This document shows, piece by piece, positions 1 to 9,600 of a stretch of 64,000 bases of DNA. The stretch spans positions 6,882,001 to 6,946,000 of the forward strand of contig NZ_CP070225.1 in the NCBI RefSeq assembly GCF_021631985.1, read 5' to 3'. Source of the DNA: Sandaracinus amylolyticus (lineage in GTDB: Bacteria > Myxococcota_A > Polyangia > Polyangiales > Sandaracinaceae). The translations under genes and the position numbers were made by a program. Under the pieces are notes generated by a model, which had not been told where the DNA came from, did no database searches, and saw nothing but the letters and a program-made list of their open reading frames with translations. Within the stretch, counting starts at the first letter, position 1; each line of letters opens with the position of its first letter.

Positions 1-2
1 CG

Positions 3-1478
3 GTGCGCGCGACGACGTGGACGCTCGAGGGGCTCGACGACGTGTCGATCGGCTACCTCGCGCGGCTCGTCCCCGAGGTCGACGGCGACGTGTACGACCT
101 GTCGATCCAGTTCTATCGCTACGAGACCGAGTACGTCGGCACGTTCGACGTGAGCACCGGTCCCGACTCGAACCACGAGAGCTGCGCGCACTGCGTGCAG
201 GCGTGGCACGGCACCGATCGATCGCGCGGCTTCTTCGTCACCGAGGGCACGCTCGAGCTCACCTCGGATCCCTTCGAGATGCGGCTCGCGGGCTCGCTCA
301 CCGGCGCGCGGCTGATCGAGGTGACGATCGAGGGTCCGACGCTGATGTCGGTGCCGGTGCCCGACGGGCGCTGCCTGGTCGTCGAGGACGTGGAGTTCGA
401 TCGCACCTTCGCGCCCGAGGGCTGGACCTGCGCGACGGAGTCCTGGCACGACGGCGAGACCTGCGACTGCGGGTGCGGCCCGATCGATCCCGACTGCTAC
501 GAGGACCTGCCGATCGAGGGCTGCTTCCCGGGCGAGGTCTGCGTCGGCGTGCCGAACCAGGAGATCCTGCGCATCGACGGCGCGTGCAAGGAGGCCTGCG
601 ATCGCGCGACCGGCGACGCGTGCGACGTCGGCGTGTGCTCGTTCGGCCCGAACAACGTCGACGTGTGCGTCTCGGAGCTGGAGGACTGGGATCCCGAGGC
701 CGACGTCGGCGAGACCTGCGCCGAGGGCGCGGGCTTCTGCGCGATCGACGAGGGCGGGTTCGTGCGCGGCGTGTGCGACATCCACGACCGCAACGATCGC
801 GAGTGCAAGCCCACCTGCGACGAGGACACCGACTGCGACGTGGCCGCGTTCGAGCGCTGCTACACGATCACCGCGGGCTGGCCGCCCGAGGGCTTCTGCT
901 CGCCGCGATATCCGCTCGACTGGACCTGCAGCGGCGATCGCTACGAGGACGGCACGTACTGCGACTGCGCGTGCGGCGTGTTCGATCCCGACTGCTACGA
1001 CGAGACGCGCGCGGTGCGCGGCTGCGGCGACGACGAGACCTGCGTCGACGGCAGCGCGTGCGAGCCGATCCCCGCGAACGACACCTGCGCGGCCGCGATC
1101 CCGCTCACGCCGGGCACGCCGGTCACCGGCAACACGCTGGGCGCGCTCCCGCAGTACGCCGCCGCGACGCCGTGCGTGACCTCGGAGCAGCGGGGCCCCG
1201 ACGTCGTGTACTCGATCGCGCTCACCGCGGGACAGACGCTGACCGTCACCGCGACCCCGAGCGAGCACAACCTCGCGCTCTCGCTGCGCGGACCGGGCGC
1301 GGCGAGCGTGTGCGATGCGACGAGCTCGTGCATCGCGGGTGTGGACGCGAGGGAGCGCGCGATGGCGGAGACGCTCACGCACACCGCGACGACCGCGGGC
1401 ACGTACTACGTGATCGTCGACTCGTTCTGGAGCGGCGAGTACGGCGAGTTCACGCTGAACGCGACCGTCACGCCGTGA
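3..1478 (+). CDS. Cys-rich secreted protein with C-terminal PPC-like domain (5' truncated by window)
   Basis: The reading frame is open from the first bases, so the N-terminus and any signal peptide lie outside the window. The visible 491 residues hold two related Cys-rich modules, each with a W-T-C start and a C-D-C-x-C-G pattern followed by D-P-D-C-Y, at about residues 140-185 and 308-350. A beta-sandwich segment from about residue 358 (start N-D-T-C) has the look of a bacterial pre-peptidase C-terminal domain. Such disulfide-rich architectures are typical of large secreted or surface proteins of myxobacteria. I cannot assign a substrate or activity. Its stop overlaps the end of the convergent ATP-grasp gene by 11 bases. 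Confidence 0.7.
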   Translation: MRATTWTLEGLDDVSIGYLARLVPEVDGDVYDLSIQFYRYETEYVGTFDVSTGPDSNHESCAHCVQAWHGTDRSRGFFVTEGTLELTSDPFEMRLAGSLTGARLIEVTIEGPTLMSVPVPDGRCLVVEDVEFDRTFAPEGWTCATESWHDGETCDCGCGPIDPDCYEDLPIEGCFPGEVCVGVPNQEILRIDGACKEACDRATGDACDVGVCSFGPNNVDVCVSELEDWDPEADVGETCAEGAGFCAIDEGGFVRGVCDIHDRNDRECKPTCDEDTDCDVAAFERCYTITAGWPPEGFCSPRYPLDWTCSGDRYEDGTYCDCACGVFDPDCYDETRAVRGCGDDETCVDGSACEPIPANDTCAAAIPLTPGTPVTGNTLGALPQYAAATPCVTSEQRGPDVVYSIALTAGQTLTVTATPSEHNLALSLRGPGAASVCDATSSCIAGVDARERAMAETLTHTATTAGTYYVIVDSFWSGEYGEFTLNATVTP

Positions 1479-3018
1479 GGATCTCGGACGGGCTCCTCGA
1501 CGCTTCGGCGTCGAGGATGTGCATCGTGCGCTCGTAGAGCGCGAGCGCGCCCTCGTGGTCGCGCGCGATGCACACGAGGCCGAGCTTGCCGTGCTCGGAG
1601 AGCGCGCCGATCAGGTTGAACACCACGCCTTCCTGGGTGGTCTCGTCGAAGTGGAGGCCGTTCTCGACGAGCACGTCGACGAGATCCTCGGGGATGAAGC
1701 GACGGTACTCGGGGCGCACGAGGTTGTCGGTCGCGTAGTAACAGCGCGGCTGACCGAGCGGCGTGACGAACTCGCCGCTCGCCTGGTCGTATCGCCCGTC
1801 GGTCAGGAACTGCAGCATCTGGAACGGCAGCGTCGTGCCGCCCTTGCGCAGGTTGATCTCGATCGCGGCGAGATCCCAAGACCCTTCCCGCCACACAGCA
1901 ACGAAGTCGACGCCGAAGCGCCCGAGCACGCCGCGCGCGCGAAGCACCTCGCCGATGCGCCGACCTGCCTCGTGCAGCGCCGCGCGGTACGCGCCGTCCG
2001 CGGGGAACGTGCTGCCGAGGAACACCTGGCCGCTCGGTCCGCCGAGCACTTGATCGTGGGTCGAGATCAGCTCGAGCTCGGCGGTCGGCGTCACGCGCAG
2101 CTGCACCGAGGGCGAGCGCTTCACGTCCCCCTCGATCCACGCCTCGACGATGCCGCCCATCGCGGCGAACTTCGCGAAGTACGTCTCGGGCGTCTCGCCC
2201 GCGGCCTCGCAGCGCAGCTTCTGGATCAGCGCGTCGCGCAGCCAGTGCTCGATCGTGCCGAGCTCGCTCGGTGCCTCGTCGAGATCGAGGATCGCGTTCC
2301 CTTCGCCGGAGAATCCTTCCTCGAGCTTCACCACGACGCGGCGGAGCAAGGGCTCGTCGCGCCGCATCGCCGCGATCGCCGCCGCGACGTCGTGCACGTC
2401 GCGCAGGCTCTCGTAGCCCTTCGGGTGCGGCACACCGGCCTCGCGGAAGAGCGTGCGCGAGCCCGACTTGCTGCCGAGCTGAGAGAGCGCGGGATCGCAC
2501 CCGTAGAGCGGCACGCCGAGCTGCACCGCGAGCGTGCGCTCGCGATGCGTCGTGTTGAAGCACGAGAGGTGCGCGAGCTTCGGATCGCCGATCGCCTCGC
2601 GGACGCGCGCGAGCAGGCGCGGCCGCTCGAGGATCTTGTCGGTGAGCGCGCGCAGCGAGCCGTCGTACGCGGAGAGCATCACGAGGCGCTTGCGCGCGTG
2701 GCTCGCGGGCACGCCGCCGAGGAGGTTCAGGTAGTAGTCGATGATCACCGGCGCGATCGGCTGGCTCGTCACGTAGACGATGCGCGTGCGCGGCAGGCGC
2801 AGGAACATGAGCATCCCGAGCTGGCGCTCCTCGTAGTGCGCTGCGCCGGCGATCTTCGCGAGCACGTCGGGGTCGAGGCTCATGCTCGGCACGACGACGA
2901 TCGTGCGCGGCGCCGCGGGGTGGCTGAACACGTCGCGGAACATCGGTCCGAGGCGGCTCTGCAGCTGCGCGAAGCGCAGGCGCTCGTCGTCGCTTCCGGG
3001 AGCGGGGTCGAGGATCAC
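1468..3018 (-). CDS. PGM1-like ATP-grasp peptide ligase
   Basis: This is a 516-residue ATP-grasp protein. The N-terminal third is a pre-ATP-grasp Rossmann-like part with a V-V-V-P-S-M-S-L-D motif. The ATP-grasp core follows from about residue 190 (R-V-V-V-K-L-E-E-G-F-S-G-E-G-N for nucleotide binding; E-I-N-L-R-K-G-G-T-T for metal binding). The last 100 residues (D-N-L-x-x-P-E-Y-R, G-L-H-F-D, G-V-V-F-N-L-I-G-A-L-S-E-H-G-K) match the PGM1 C-terminal domain of pheganomycin-type peptide ligases. Such enzymes join carboxylates to amines through acyl phosphates. The start is GTG with no clear ribosome binding site, so a later start is possible. No precursor peptide or other biosynthetic gene is adjacent, so the substrate is unknown. 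Confidence 0.8.
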   Translation of the reverse strand: MILDPAPGSDDERLRFAQLQSRLGPMFRDVFSHPAAPRTIVVVPSMSLDPDVLAKIAGAAHYEERQLGMLMFLRLPRTRIVYVTSQPIAPVIIDYYLNLLGGVPASHARKRLVMLSAYDGSLRALTDKILERPRLLARVREAIGDPKLAHLSCFNTTHRERTLAVQLGVPLYGCDPALSQLGSKSGSRTLFREAGVPHPKGYESLRDVHDVAAAIAAMRRDEPLLRRVVVKLEEGFSGEGNAILDLDEAPSELGTIEHWLRDALIQKLRCEAAGETPETYFAKFAAMGGIVEAWIEGDVKRSPSVQLRVTPTAELELISTHDQVLGGPSGQVFLGSTFPADGAYRAALHEAGRRIGEVLRARGVLGRFGVDFVAVWREGSWDLAAIEINLRKGGTTLPFQMLQFLTDGRYDQASGEFVTPLGQPRCYYATDNLVRPEYRRFIPEDLVDVLVENGLHFDETTQEGVVFNLIGALSEHGKLGLVCIARDHEGALALYERTMHILDAEASRSPSEILTA

Positions 3019-3048
3019 GGTGCGGGTATGTACGCACCGCGTCCGCGG

Positions 3049-3963
3049 TCACGAGTCGCGACGATCCTCGAGCAGGAAGTCGATGAACGCGCGCACCCGC
3101 GTGGGCAGACGACGCCCGTGCGGATAGAGCAGGTTGAACGGTCGTGAGGGCCCGCGGAGCGCGGGGAGCACCTCGACGAGACGTCCCTCGGCGAGCGGCT
3201 GCTCCACGACGAAGCGATAGGTCTGGAAGATGCCGGCGCCCGCGAGCGCGAGCGTGACGCCGCCGAGCACGTCGTCCGAGCACGCGTAGCTGCCGCGCGT
3301 CTCGACCTCGACGTCGGCGCCGTCGATGCGCACCGGCCACGGGATGTGGCGCCCGGTGCTCGGGAGCTCGAACTGGATGCACTCGTGCTGGTGGAGGTCG
3401 TCGACGGTGCGCGGCGTGCCGGCGCGCGCGAGGTACGCCGGAGACGCGACCAGCACGAGCTCCGCGTCCTCGAGCTTGCGCGACACGAGCGACGAGTCGC
3501 GCTGCGCGCGCACGCGGATCGCGACGTCGTAGTCCTCGTGCACGAACGCGACGTTGCGATTGCTGAGGTGGATGTCGACGCGCACGGCGGGATACCGGGC
3601 GCGGAACGCGGGCAGCCGCGGCAGCAGGCGATGATGGCCGTAGGTCGTGGGCACGCTGACGCGCACGAGCCCGGCGGGCGCGCTCTGCCGGCCGCTGACG
3701 TCGCGCTCGGCGTCGGCGAGCTGCGAGAGCGCGCGACGGGAGCTCTGCGCGTACGTGACGCCCGCGTCGGTGAGCCGGATCCGTCGCGTGGTGCGCACGA
3801 AGAGGCGCACGCCGAGGCGCTCCTCGAGGCGCGAGATCGAGCGGCTCACGGCGGCGGGCGTCACGCCCGCGCGGTTCGCCGCGGCGGTGAACGAGCCGAG
3901 CTCCGCCGCGAGGCAGAAGAGCTCGATGGTGCCCAGCATCACGTCGTCGAGCTTGCGATTCAT
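3049..3963 (-). CDS. LysR family transcriptional regulator
   Basis: I chose the ATG giving M-N-R-K-L-D-D-V-M, which yields 304 residues, the usual LysR length; the frame stays open upstream but codes arginine-rich noise. The N-terminus is a winged HTH (F-C-L-A-A-E-L-G-S-F-T-A-A-A-N, then V-S-R-S-I-S-R-L-E-E-R-L-G). The rest is a LysR substrate-binding domain of the CrgA-like type (V-R-V-S-V-P-T-T-Y-G; D-V-A-I-R-V). It is divergent from the SDR operon across about 106 bases and probably controls that operon, with an unknown co-inducer. Confidence 0.9.
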   Translation of the reverse strand: MNRKLDDVMLGTIELFCLAAELGSFTAAANRAGVTPAAVSRSISRLEERLGVRLFVRTTRRIRLTDAGVTYAQSSRRALSQLADAERDVSGRQSAPAGLVRVSVPTTYGHHRLLPRLPAFRARYPAVRVDIHLSNRNVAFVHEDYDVAIRVRAQRDSSLVSRKLEDAELVLVASPAYLARAGTPRTVDDLHQHECIQFELPSTGRHIPWPVRIDGADVEVETRGSYACSDDVLGGVTLALAGAGIFQTYRFVVEQPLAEGRLVEVLPALRGPSRPFNLLYPHGRRLPTRVRAFIDFLLEDRRDS

Positions 3964-4069
3964 GACGTCGTGGAACGAATGATGTACGGCCCGAGCCATA
4001 CCGTCGACGCGCCGCGACGACCAGGTTCGCTCTCGTGCAGCGCACGGATCGCTGCAGAGAGAGGACATC
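3964..4069. promoter_or_regulatory. Divergent LysR/SDR promoter region
   Basis: This short intergenic region separates the divergent LysR gene and the SDR operon. By the usual LysR arrangement it should hold both promoters and the regulator's binding site. A purine-rich GAGAGAGG stretch just before the SDR ATG is the likely ribosome binding site. I could not pick out a convincing T-N11-A dyad by eye. Confidence 0.45.
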
Positions 4070-4810
4070 ATGTCGAGACACACTCCCATCACCGCCGTGG
4101 TCACCGGCGCATCGAGCGGCATCGGTCTCGCGGTCGCGCGCGCGTTCCTGCGGCGCGGCGATCGCGTCGTGGGCAACGGGCGCGATCAGGCGCGGCTCGA
4201 GGCCGCGGCGCGCACCCTCGATGCCGGCGAGCGCTTCGTGCCGGTCGCGGGCGACATCGCGGATCCCGCGACGTCGGCGCGGATCTTCGACGTCGCGGAG
4301 TCGCGCTTCGGTCGCGTCGAGGTGCTCGTGAACAACGCGGGCATCTTCCGATCGAAGGCGATCACCGAGTACACCGACGCCGATCTCGACGCGCTGATCG
4401 ACACCAACCTGCGCGGATTCGTGCACGCGACGAAGCGCGCGGCGCAGCACATGACGGCGCACGGCGGCGGGCACGTCGTGAACGTCACCGCGAGCATCGC
4501 GCTGCAGCCGCTCGCGAACGTGCCCGCGGCGCTGCCGATCCTGATCAAGGGCGGGCTCCACGCCGCGACGAAGGCGCTCGCGCTCGAGCTCGCGCCGAAG
4601 AAGATCCTGGTCTCGGCGGTCGCGCCGGGGATCGTCGACACGCCGCTCTACGCGCCGGAGATGCACGACTTCCTGCGCACGCTGCAGCCCCTCGGGCGCA
4701 TCGCGAGCGCGGACGAGATCGCGGAGGCGGTGCTGCACCTCGCGAGCGCGACGTTCACCACGGGCGTGGTCCTGCCGGTCGACGGCGGCATGAGCGCGGG
4801 GCGCTGGTGA
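4070..4810 (+). CDS. SDR family protein lacking the canonical catalytic Tyr
   Basis: This 246-residue short-chain dehydrogenase has the cofactor motif T-G-A-S-S-G-I-G at residues 11-18, N-N-A-G near residue 90 and N-V-T-A-S around residue 143. At the active site the usual Y-x-x-x-K reads P-I-L-I-K, so the Lys is present but the Tyr position is Pro. The C-terminus (V-L-P-V-D-G-G-M-S-A-G) is classical. Without the Tyr it may be catalytically altered or use another acid. The gene is first in a run of four whose stops and starts overlap, so they should be cotranscribed. Divergent LysR control is likely. Confidence 0.85.
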   Translation: MSRHTPITAVVTGASSGIGLAVARAFLRRGDRVVGNGRDQARLEAAARTLDAGERFVPVAGDIADPATSARIFDVAESRFGRVEVLVNNAGIFRSKAITEYTDADLDALIDTNLRGFVHATKRAAQHMTAHGGGHVVNVTASIALQPLANVPAALPILIKGGLHAATKALALELAPKKILVSAVAPGIVDTPLYAPEMHDFLRTLQPLGRIASADEIAEAVLHLASATFTTGVVLPVDGGMSAGRW

Positions 4811-5175
4811 TGGACGACCGCGACGACATCCGTGCGCTGGTCGAGACGTACTTCGAGGGTTTGTTCCACGGTGACACGAATCGGCTGCGGCGCGTCTTCC
4901 ACGAGCGCGCGCGCCTGACCGGCGTGGTGCGCGGCGAGCGCTCGGAGCGCGGGCTCGACGAGTACCTCGCGGCGGTCGCGCATCGACGATCGCCGGAGTC
5001 GCTCGGCGACGCGCGCGCGATGCGCGTGATCGCGATCGACGTGATCGGCGACGTCGCGGTGGTGCGCGCGAGCGTCGCGATGCTGGGCTTCGACTACGCC
5101 GACGTGCTCTCGCTCGCGAAGCACGAGGGTCGCTGGTCGATCGTGCACAAGCTCTTCACCCACGTGGGGTCGTGA
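4810..5175 (+). CDS. NTF2-like / SnaaL-type small protein
   Basis: This 121-residue protein has the cone-shaped NTF2 fold signature: a helix with E-x-Y-F-E-G-L-F-H-G-D at residues 12-25, H-E-R-A-R-L, and a final strand W-S-I-V-H-K-L-F. It matches putative lumazine-binding/DUF4440-type proteins, which act as small-molecule isomerases, hydrolases or ligand binders. The ATG overlaps the SDR stop (ATGA), showing translational coupling. The ligand cannot be predicted. Confidence 0.8.
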   Translation: MDDRDDIRALVETYFEGLFHGDTNRLRRVFHERARLTGVVRGERSERGLDEYLAAVAHRRSPESLGDARAMRVIAIDVIGDVAVVRASVAMLGFDYADVLSLAKHEGRWSIVHKLFTHVGS

Positions 5176-5381
5176 TGCCGTACGTGCTGATCCAGGTGAC
5201 CGACGAGGGCGTCACGCGCGAGCAGAAGGCCGAGCTGGTGCGCGGCTCGACCGAGCTGCTGCAGCGCGTGCTCGGCAAGGACCCGAAGCTGACGTTCGTC
5301 GTGATCGACGAGGTCGCGACCGACAACTGGGGCGTGGCGGGCGAGCTGGTGAGCGAGAGGAAGACGCGCGACCGGCGATGA
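5175..5381 (+). CDS. 4-oxalocrotonate tautomerase-like protein
   Basis: A 68-residue member of the tautomerase superfamily. The chosen ATG is followed at once by Pro (M-P-Y-V-L-I-Q-V-T), so Met removal would expose the catalytic Pro1; a GTG three bases upstream would hide it. The length is that of one 4-OT subunit, which works as a hexamer. The start overlaps the stop of the NTF2-like gene (TGATG). With the neighbouring nitronate monooxygenase it suggests processing of a small keto or nitro compound. Confidence 0.85.
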   Translation: MPYVLIQVTDEGVTREQKAELVRGSTELLQRVLGKDPKLTFVVIDEVATDNWGVAGELVSERKTRDRR

Positions 5382-5425
5382 CGCACTGCGGCAAAGGCGG
5401 CGTCTCGGTGCTACACCGCGCGTCC

Positions 5426-6436
5426 ATGACGACGACGCGATCGCTCGAGACGCCGCTCACCCGTGCCGTGGGAATCGAAGTGCCGCTCCTCTGCGGAGCG
5501 ATGTACCCGTGCTCCAACCCCGAGCTGATCGCCGCGGTGAGCGACGCCGGCGGCATGGGCATCGTGCAGCCGATCTCGATGTCGTTCGTGCACGGGCACG
5601 AGCTGCGCGAGGGCCTGCGGTTGATTGGTCGGATGACCAAGAAACCGATCGGCTTCAACGCGATCGTGGAGAAGTCGTCGAAGGTCTACGAGGACCGGAT
5701 GCGCCGCTGGATCGACATCGCGCTCGAGGAAGGCGTGCGCTTCTTCGTGACGGCGCTGGGCAATCCGCGCTGGGTCGTCGAGAAGGTCCACGCGGTGGGC
5801 GGCACCGTCTATCACGACGTGACGAGCCGCAAGTGGGCGGAGCGCGCGCTCGAGGGCGGCGTCGACGGGTTCATCGCGGTGAACGCGCGCGCGGGCGGGC
5901 ACGCGGGCGACCAGACGCCGGAGAAGCTGCTCGAGGAGCTCGCGCCGCTCGGCAAGCCGGTGGTGTGCGCGGGCGGCGTCGGCGACGAGCGCGCGTTCAC
6001 GCGCATGCTCGGGCTCGGCTACGCCGGCGTGCAGATGGGCACGCGCTTCATCGCGACCGAGGAGTGCCGCGCGCACGCGGACTACAAGGACGCGATCGTT
6101 CGCGCCCACGCGGAGCAGGTCGTGCTGACCGAGAAGATCAGCGGCGTGCCGGTCGCGGTGATCGAGACGCCGTACGTGAAGGCGGTGGGCACGAAGGCGG
6201 GCTGGCTCGGCAAGCGGTTGCTGCGTCATCCCAAGGGCAAGCACTGGATGCGCACCTTCTACACGATGCGCTCGGTGTGGCAGCTCAAGCGCGCGTCGCT
6301 CGAGGGCAGCGGCTACCAGCAGTACTTCCAGGCGGGCAAGAGCGTCGACGGCATCGAGCGCGTCGAGCCGGCGGGCGACGTCGTGCGCCGCTTCGCCGAC
6401 GCCGCGCGCCAGGCCGACGCGCTCGCGGCGGAGTGA
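5426..6436 (+). CDS. Nitronate monooxygenase family FMN protein
   Basis: A TIM-barrel flavoprotein of the 2-nitropropane dioxygenase family, 336 residues from the chosen ATG. Family features are an N-terminal L-T-R-A-V-G-I-E-V-P-L-L-C-G-A-M, a central A-R-A-G-G-H-A-G with the usual catalytic-site His, and a phosphate-binding A-G-G-V-G-D followed by G-V-Q-M-G-T-R-F. These enzymes oxidise alkyl nitronates with oxygen. An upstream ATG at 5378 overlaps the tautomerase stop and would add 16 residues with no family similarity; coupling makes it possible, but I prefer 5426. Confidence 0.85.
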   Translation: MTTTRSLETPLTRAVGIEVPLLCGAMYPCSNPELIAAVSDAGGMGIVQPISMSFVHGHELREGLRLIGRMTKKPIGFNAIVEKSSKVYEDRMRRWIDIALEEGVRFFVTALGNPRWVVEKVHAVGGTVYHDVTSRKWAERALEGGVDGFIAVNARAGGHAGDQTPEKLLEELAPLGKPVVCAGGVGDERAFTRMLGLGYAGVQMGTRFIATEECRAHADYKDAIVRAHAEQVVLTEKISGVPVAVIETPYVKAVGTKAGWLGKRLLRHPKGKHWMRTFYTMRSVWQLKRASLEGSGYQQYFQAGKSVDGIERVEPAGDVVRRFADAARQADALAAE

Positions 6437-6466
6437 TCGAGGCGCGCACACCGAAGACGCACACCC

Positions 6467-6496
6467 GCGGATGGGCGGCCCACGGGCGCCGTCCGC
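6467..6496 (+). terminator. Imperfect hairpin after the redox operon
   Basis: An imperfect GC-rich inverted repeat with arms GCGGATGGGCG and GGGCGCCGTCCGC lies 30 bases after the nitronate monooxygenase stop. It has no T-tract. It may end the operon, but in DNA this GC-rich such hairpins also occur by chance. Confidence 0.3.
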
Positions 6497-6674
6497 TGCG
6501 CACGGTGGGCGCGCGGCGCGGATGATTGCGCGGACAAAGGGCGAAATTCGCGACGAATCGCAGCGTTTTCGCGCGTGATGGCCGCTGGCACCACGAGTGC
6601 TCAGGCGCGCCGCCGCCGACGCCCGACGCGTGAATCGCGTGGGCTCGGACGAGCCGCCAACCACGCGAGGATCC

Positions 6675-9600
6675 ATGCGCCCGCAGTTCGCTCCGCTGTT
6701 CACTCCACTGCTCTTCGTCCTCGGCGCGTGCGCCGCAGGAGAAGCGCTTCCATCCGATCGCGAGGTCGAGCCCGCGACGTTCGCGCTCTCGACCGAAGGC
6801 GCCGACACCCCGGCCGCGCCGGAGTGCGGGCCCTCGAGCATCACGACGCCCTCGTCGACCTCTGCGGTCTGTCGCGGGCCGTGGGAGTACGAGCGCTGGG
6901 CGTTCTGCTCGATGTCGCACTCGTCGTGCGGTGCCCAGATCTGTCCGGATGGTCGCGACGGCGAGCCGCAGTACTCGACGTGCGCGCGCTGGGAGTTCGG
7001 CCACACGATGACGACCGAGACGGTCGCCCCGGCGCGTCGGACGGTCGGCGCGCAGTGCTGGCGCGAGGCCGAGCTCGATCGCTGGATGTGCCTGATCGAC
7101 AGCGCCGAGGCGAATTCGGCGTGCCGCGCGCACGTCGGCGAGCGCGTCACCGCGCGTCGCAACGCCGTGCCCGCGGACAAGCGCGCGCTCGTGACCTCCA
7201 CGTCGCAGTACCGCGTGGTGCGCCAGGCGACGCAGGCGAATCGCACCGCCGAGATCGAGTGCACGGGCACCGTCGAGTACCCGCGGGCGCGCTCCCGCAA
7301 GGACGCCGCGTGCGGCTGCGCGGTCGATCTCGAGTACCCCGTGTGCCGCGTCCAGCACGAGGACTGCGGGCCCGACGGCACGCGCCGGTGGTCGGCCTCG
7401 GGCCTCTCGCGCGCCTCGCTGTTCCTGAGCGATCGCAACGGCGCGTGGAGCGCGACGGGCGCGCACGGATCGTTCTGCACGAGCGCGGACACGCTGCCGA
7501 TGGGCACCGCCACCGAGGTGCGCGCGAAGTACGCCCGGCTGCGGACCTCGTGGGACACCCGCACCGCGGCGCGCTCGACCTATGCGCGCAACCTGCGGCA
7601 GCTCTACGAGCTGCGCGGTGAGGCGCTCACCGAGGAGCAGCGCGCGTTCGCGCGGACGCTCTATCGCGATCACGCGGGCGCTCCGCTCGCGTGCGGCACC
7701 GCGCCGCCGGCGATCGTGCCGACCCGCTGCACCGACACGACGTCCGCCGACGTGCGCGGCGCGCTGCTCCGCTGCAGCCGTCTCGCGATGGGCCACGTGC
7801 CCGCGAGCGTCGACGCGCTCGAGCTCGCGAGCTGCGCCGACGCGCTCGAGCGTGCGAGCACGATGCCCGCAGACTGCGGCGCGGCCGCGGCGCGCACCTC
7901 GCTGCGCGAGAGCACGACGACGATCGCTGCGCGCGCGCTCTCGCTGATCGAGCACCCGATCGCCGGGCTCGGCACCTTCGAGCGCCAGCTCTATCTGATG
8001 GATCGCTGGGACACGGCGATGCGCACGAGCTACGCCGCCGACGGTCCGACCGACGCGCTGCGCGTCGAGCAGAGCGGCATCCGCAGCGAGATGCTCGGTC
8101 GGTTCTGGCGCATCGGCATGGCGCGACGCGACGTGCTGGACCCGCTGACCGGCGGTGGACCCCTCGAGACCGCGCTGGTGACCGTCTCGGATCGCGCGTT
8201 CGCGCTCGATCGCGAGGTGCTGGTCGCGGCGCACACGCGCGTGGCGTCGCTGCCCGCGGTGGTGGTCGAGGGCGTCACCGTCGCGCCCGCGATCACCGTG
8301 AACCGCGCGCCGATCCGCGGTGCGATGCTGCTGATGGTCACGGCGGACGCGCTGACCGGCCTCGACGAGCGCCTGTCGGACCTCGCGACGTTCCACGACT
8401 TCGCGTGTCAGTTCGCGCACTGCGAAGAGCGCGAAAGCCCGACCCGGCTCGCGCGCTTCTTCGCGGTCATCGCAGCGCTCGATCACGAGCCGACGCTGGG
8501 CGCGGAGCTCGGCGCGCTCCCGACGGCCGAGACCCTCGACGGCTGGCGCACGGCGTTCGCCGCGATGCGCGGACAGCACGCGGACTTCGCGACCGCGATG
8601 CGCGACGCGGGGCTCGCGCTGCCGCTCGCCGATGTCGAGTCGACGAGCGACGTCGCGCCCGAGGCGGTGTCGATCGCACGCATCGTGCTGCTCGCAGAGC
8701 GTCGTAGTGCGTCGTTCGCGTCGATCGGGCTCCTCGATCCGGTCGATCGCCGGACGCTCTACGCCGGCGTGAACGATCGCCAGCGCGACACGGTGATGAC
8801 GACGATGCGGACCGCGATGGGCCGCCTCGAGGACAGCAGGCGCGACTACCGCCAGGACCTCACGACGATCGTGGGCGGCGTCGCCGATCAGGTGGGCAAC
8901 GAGCAGTCGCTCGCGCGCATCGACGCGCGCATCGATCGACTGACGCGCGACATCGATCTCGCGACCCAGGACATCGCGGGCCTGCAGGCGAGCGCATCCG
9001 CGGAGGACGTGCGCTACGGCGATCTCGGCGCCGCGCTCACCGGGATCTCGGGCACGTTCGACTCGGGGCAGCTCGTGCAGGTCGGCGACACGACGCGCCT
9101 CGCGCTCGATGGCACCGCGGCGCGTTGGACCTGGGGCGCGGTCGACCTCGACGCTCACTCGGTGAGCACGATCGCCGCGGAGGCGGGAGAGGTCGTGATG
9201 CTCGCTCCGAATGGTCAGTGGGCCCCGACCTGCGCGCTGCGCGACACCCGGGTGCGCGGCGACGAAGGGGGCGCGCAGGACCTCGACGTCACGGGGATCA
9301 CCACCGGGCCCGAGGGCTTCTCGCTCGTGATCAACAACGGGCGCACCGAGGCGCGCAGCGCGGCGTTCCAGACCTCGTCGGCGGGGAACGTCACGGTCGG
9401 CGTGCGCGGTGAGGTCTGCTACGGCGGCAGCGCGGTCGAGAAGGGCTTCGGGATGTCCGCGCAGGCGTGCGCGTACGTCGACGCGAGCTGGAGCTGGGGG
9501 CGCGAGACGACGCGCGGCCACTCGTCCGAGAGCAGCACGACGTGGTCGTCGCAGTTCGCGTCGGGCCTGCGCCTCTCGAACACGCCGTTCCCTCGGCTCC

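Noticed and set aside
1406-4738. A 1110-codon open frame antisense to several genes, and many similar long frames elsewhere
   Set aside because: Arg/Ala-rich translations with no motifs, lying opposite genes with clear family features; expected from the very high third-position GC.
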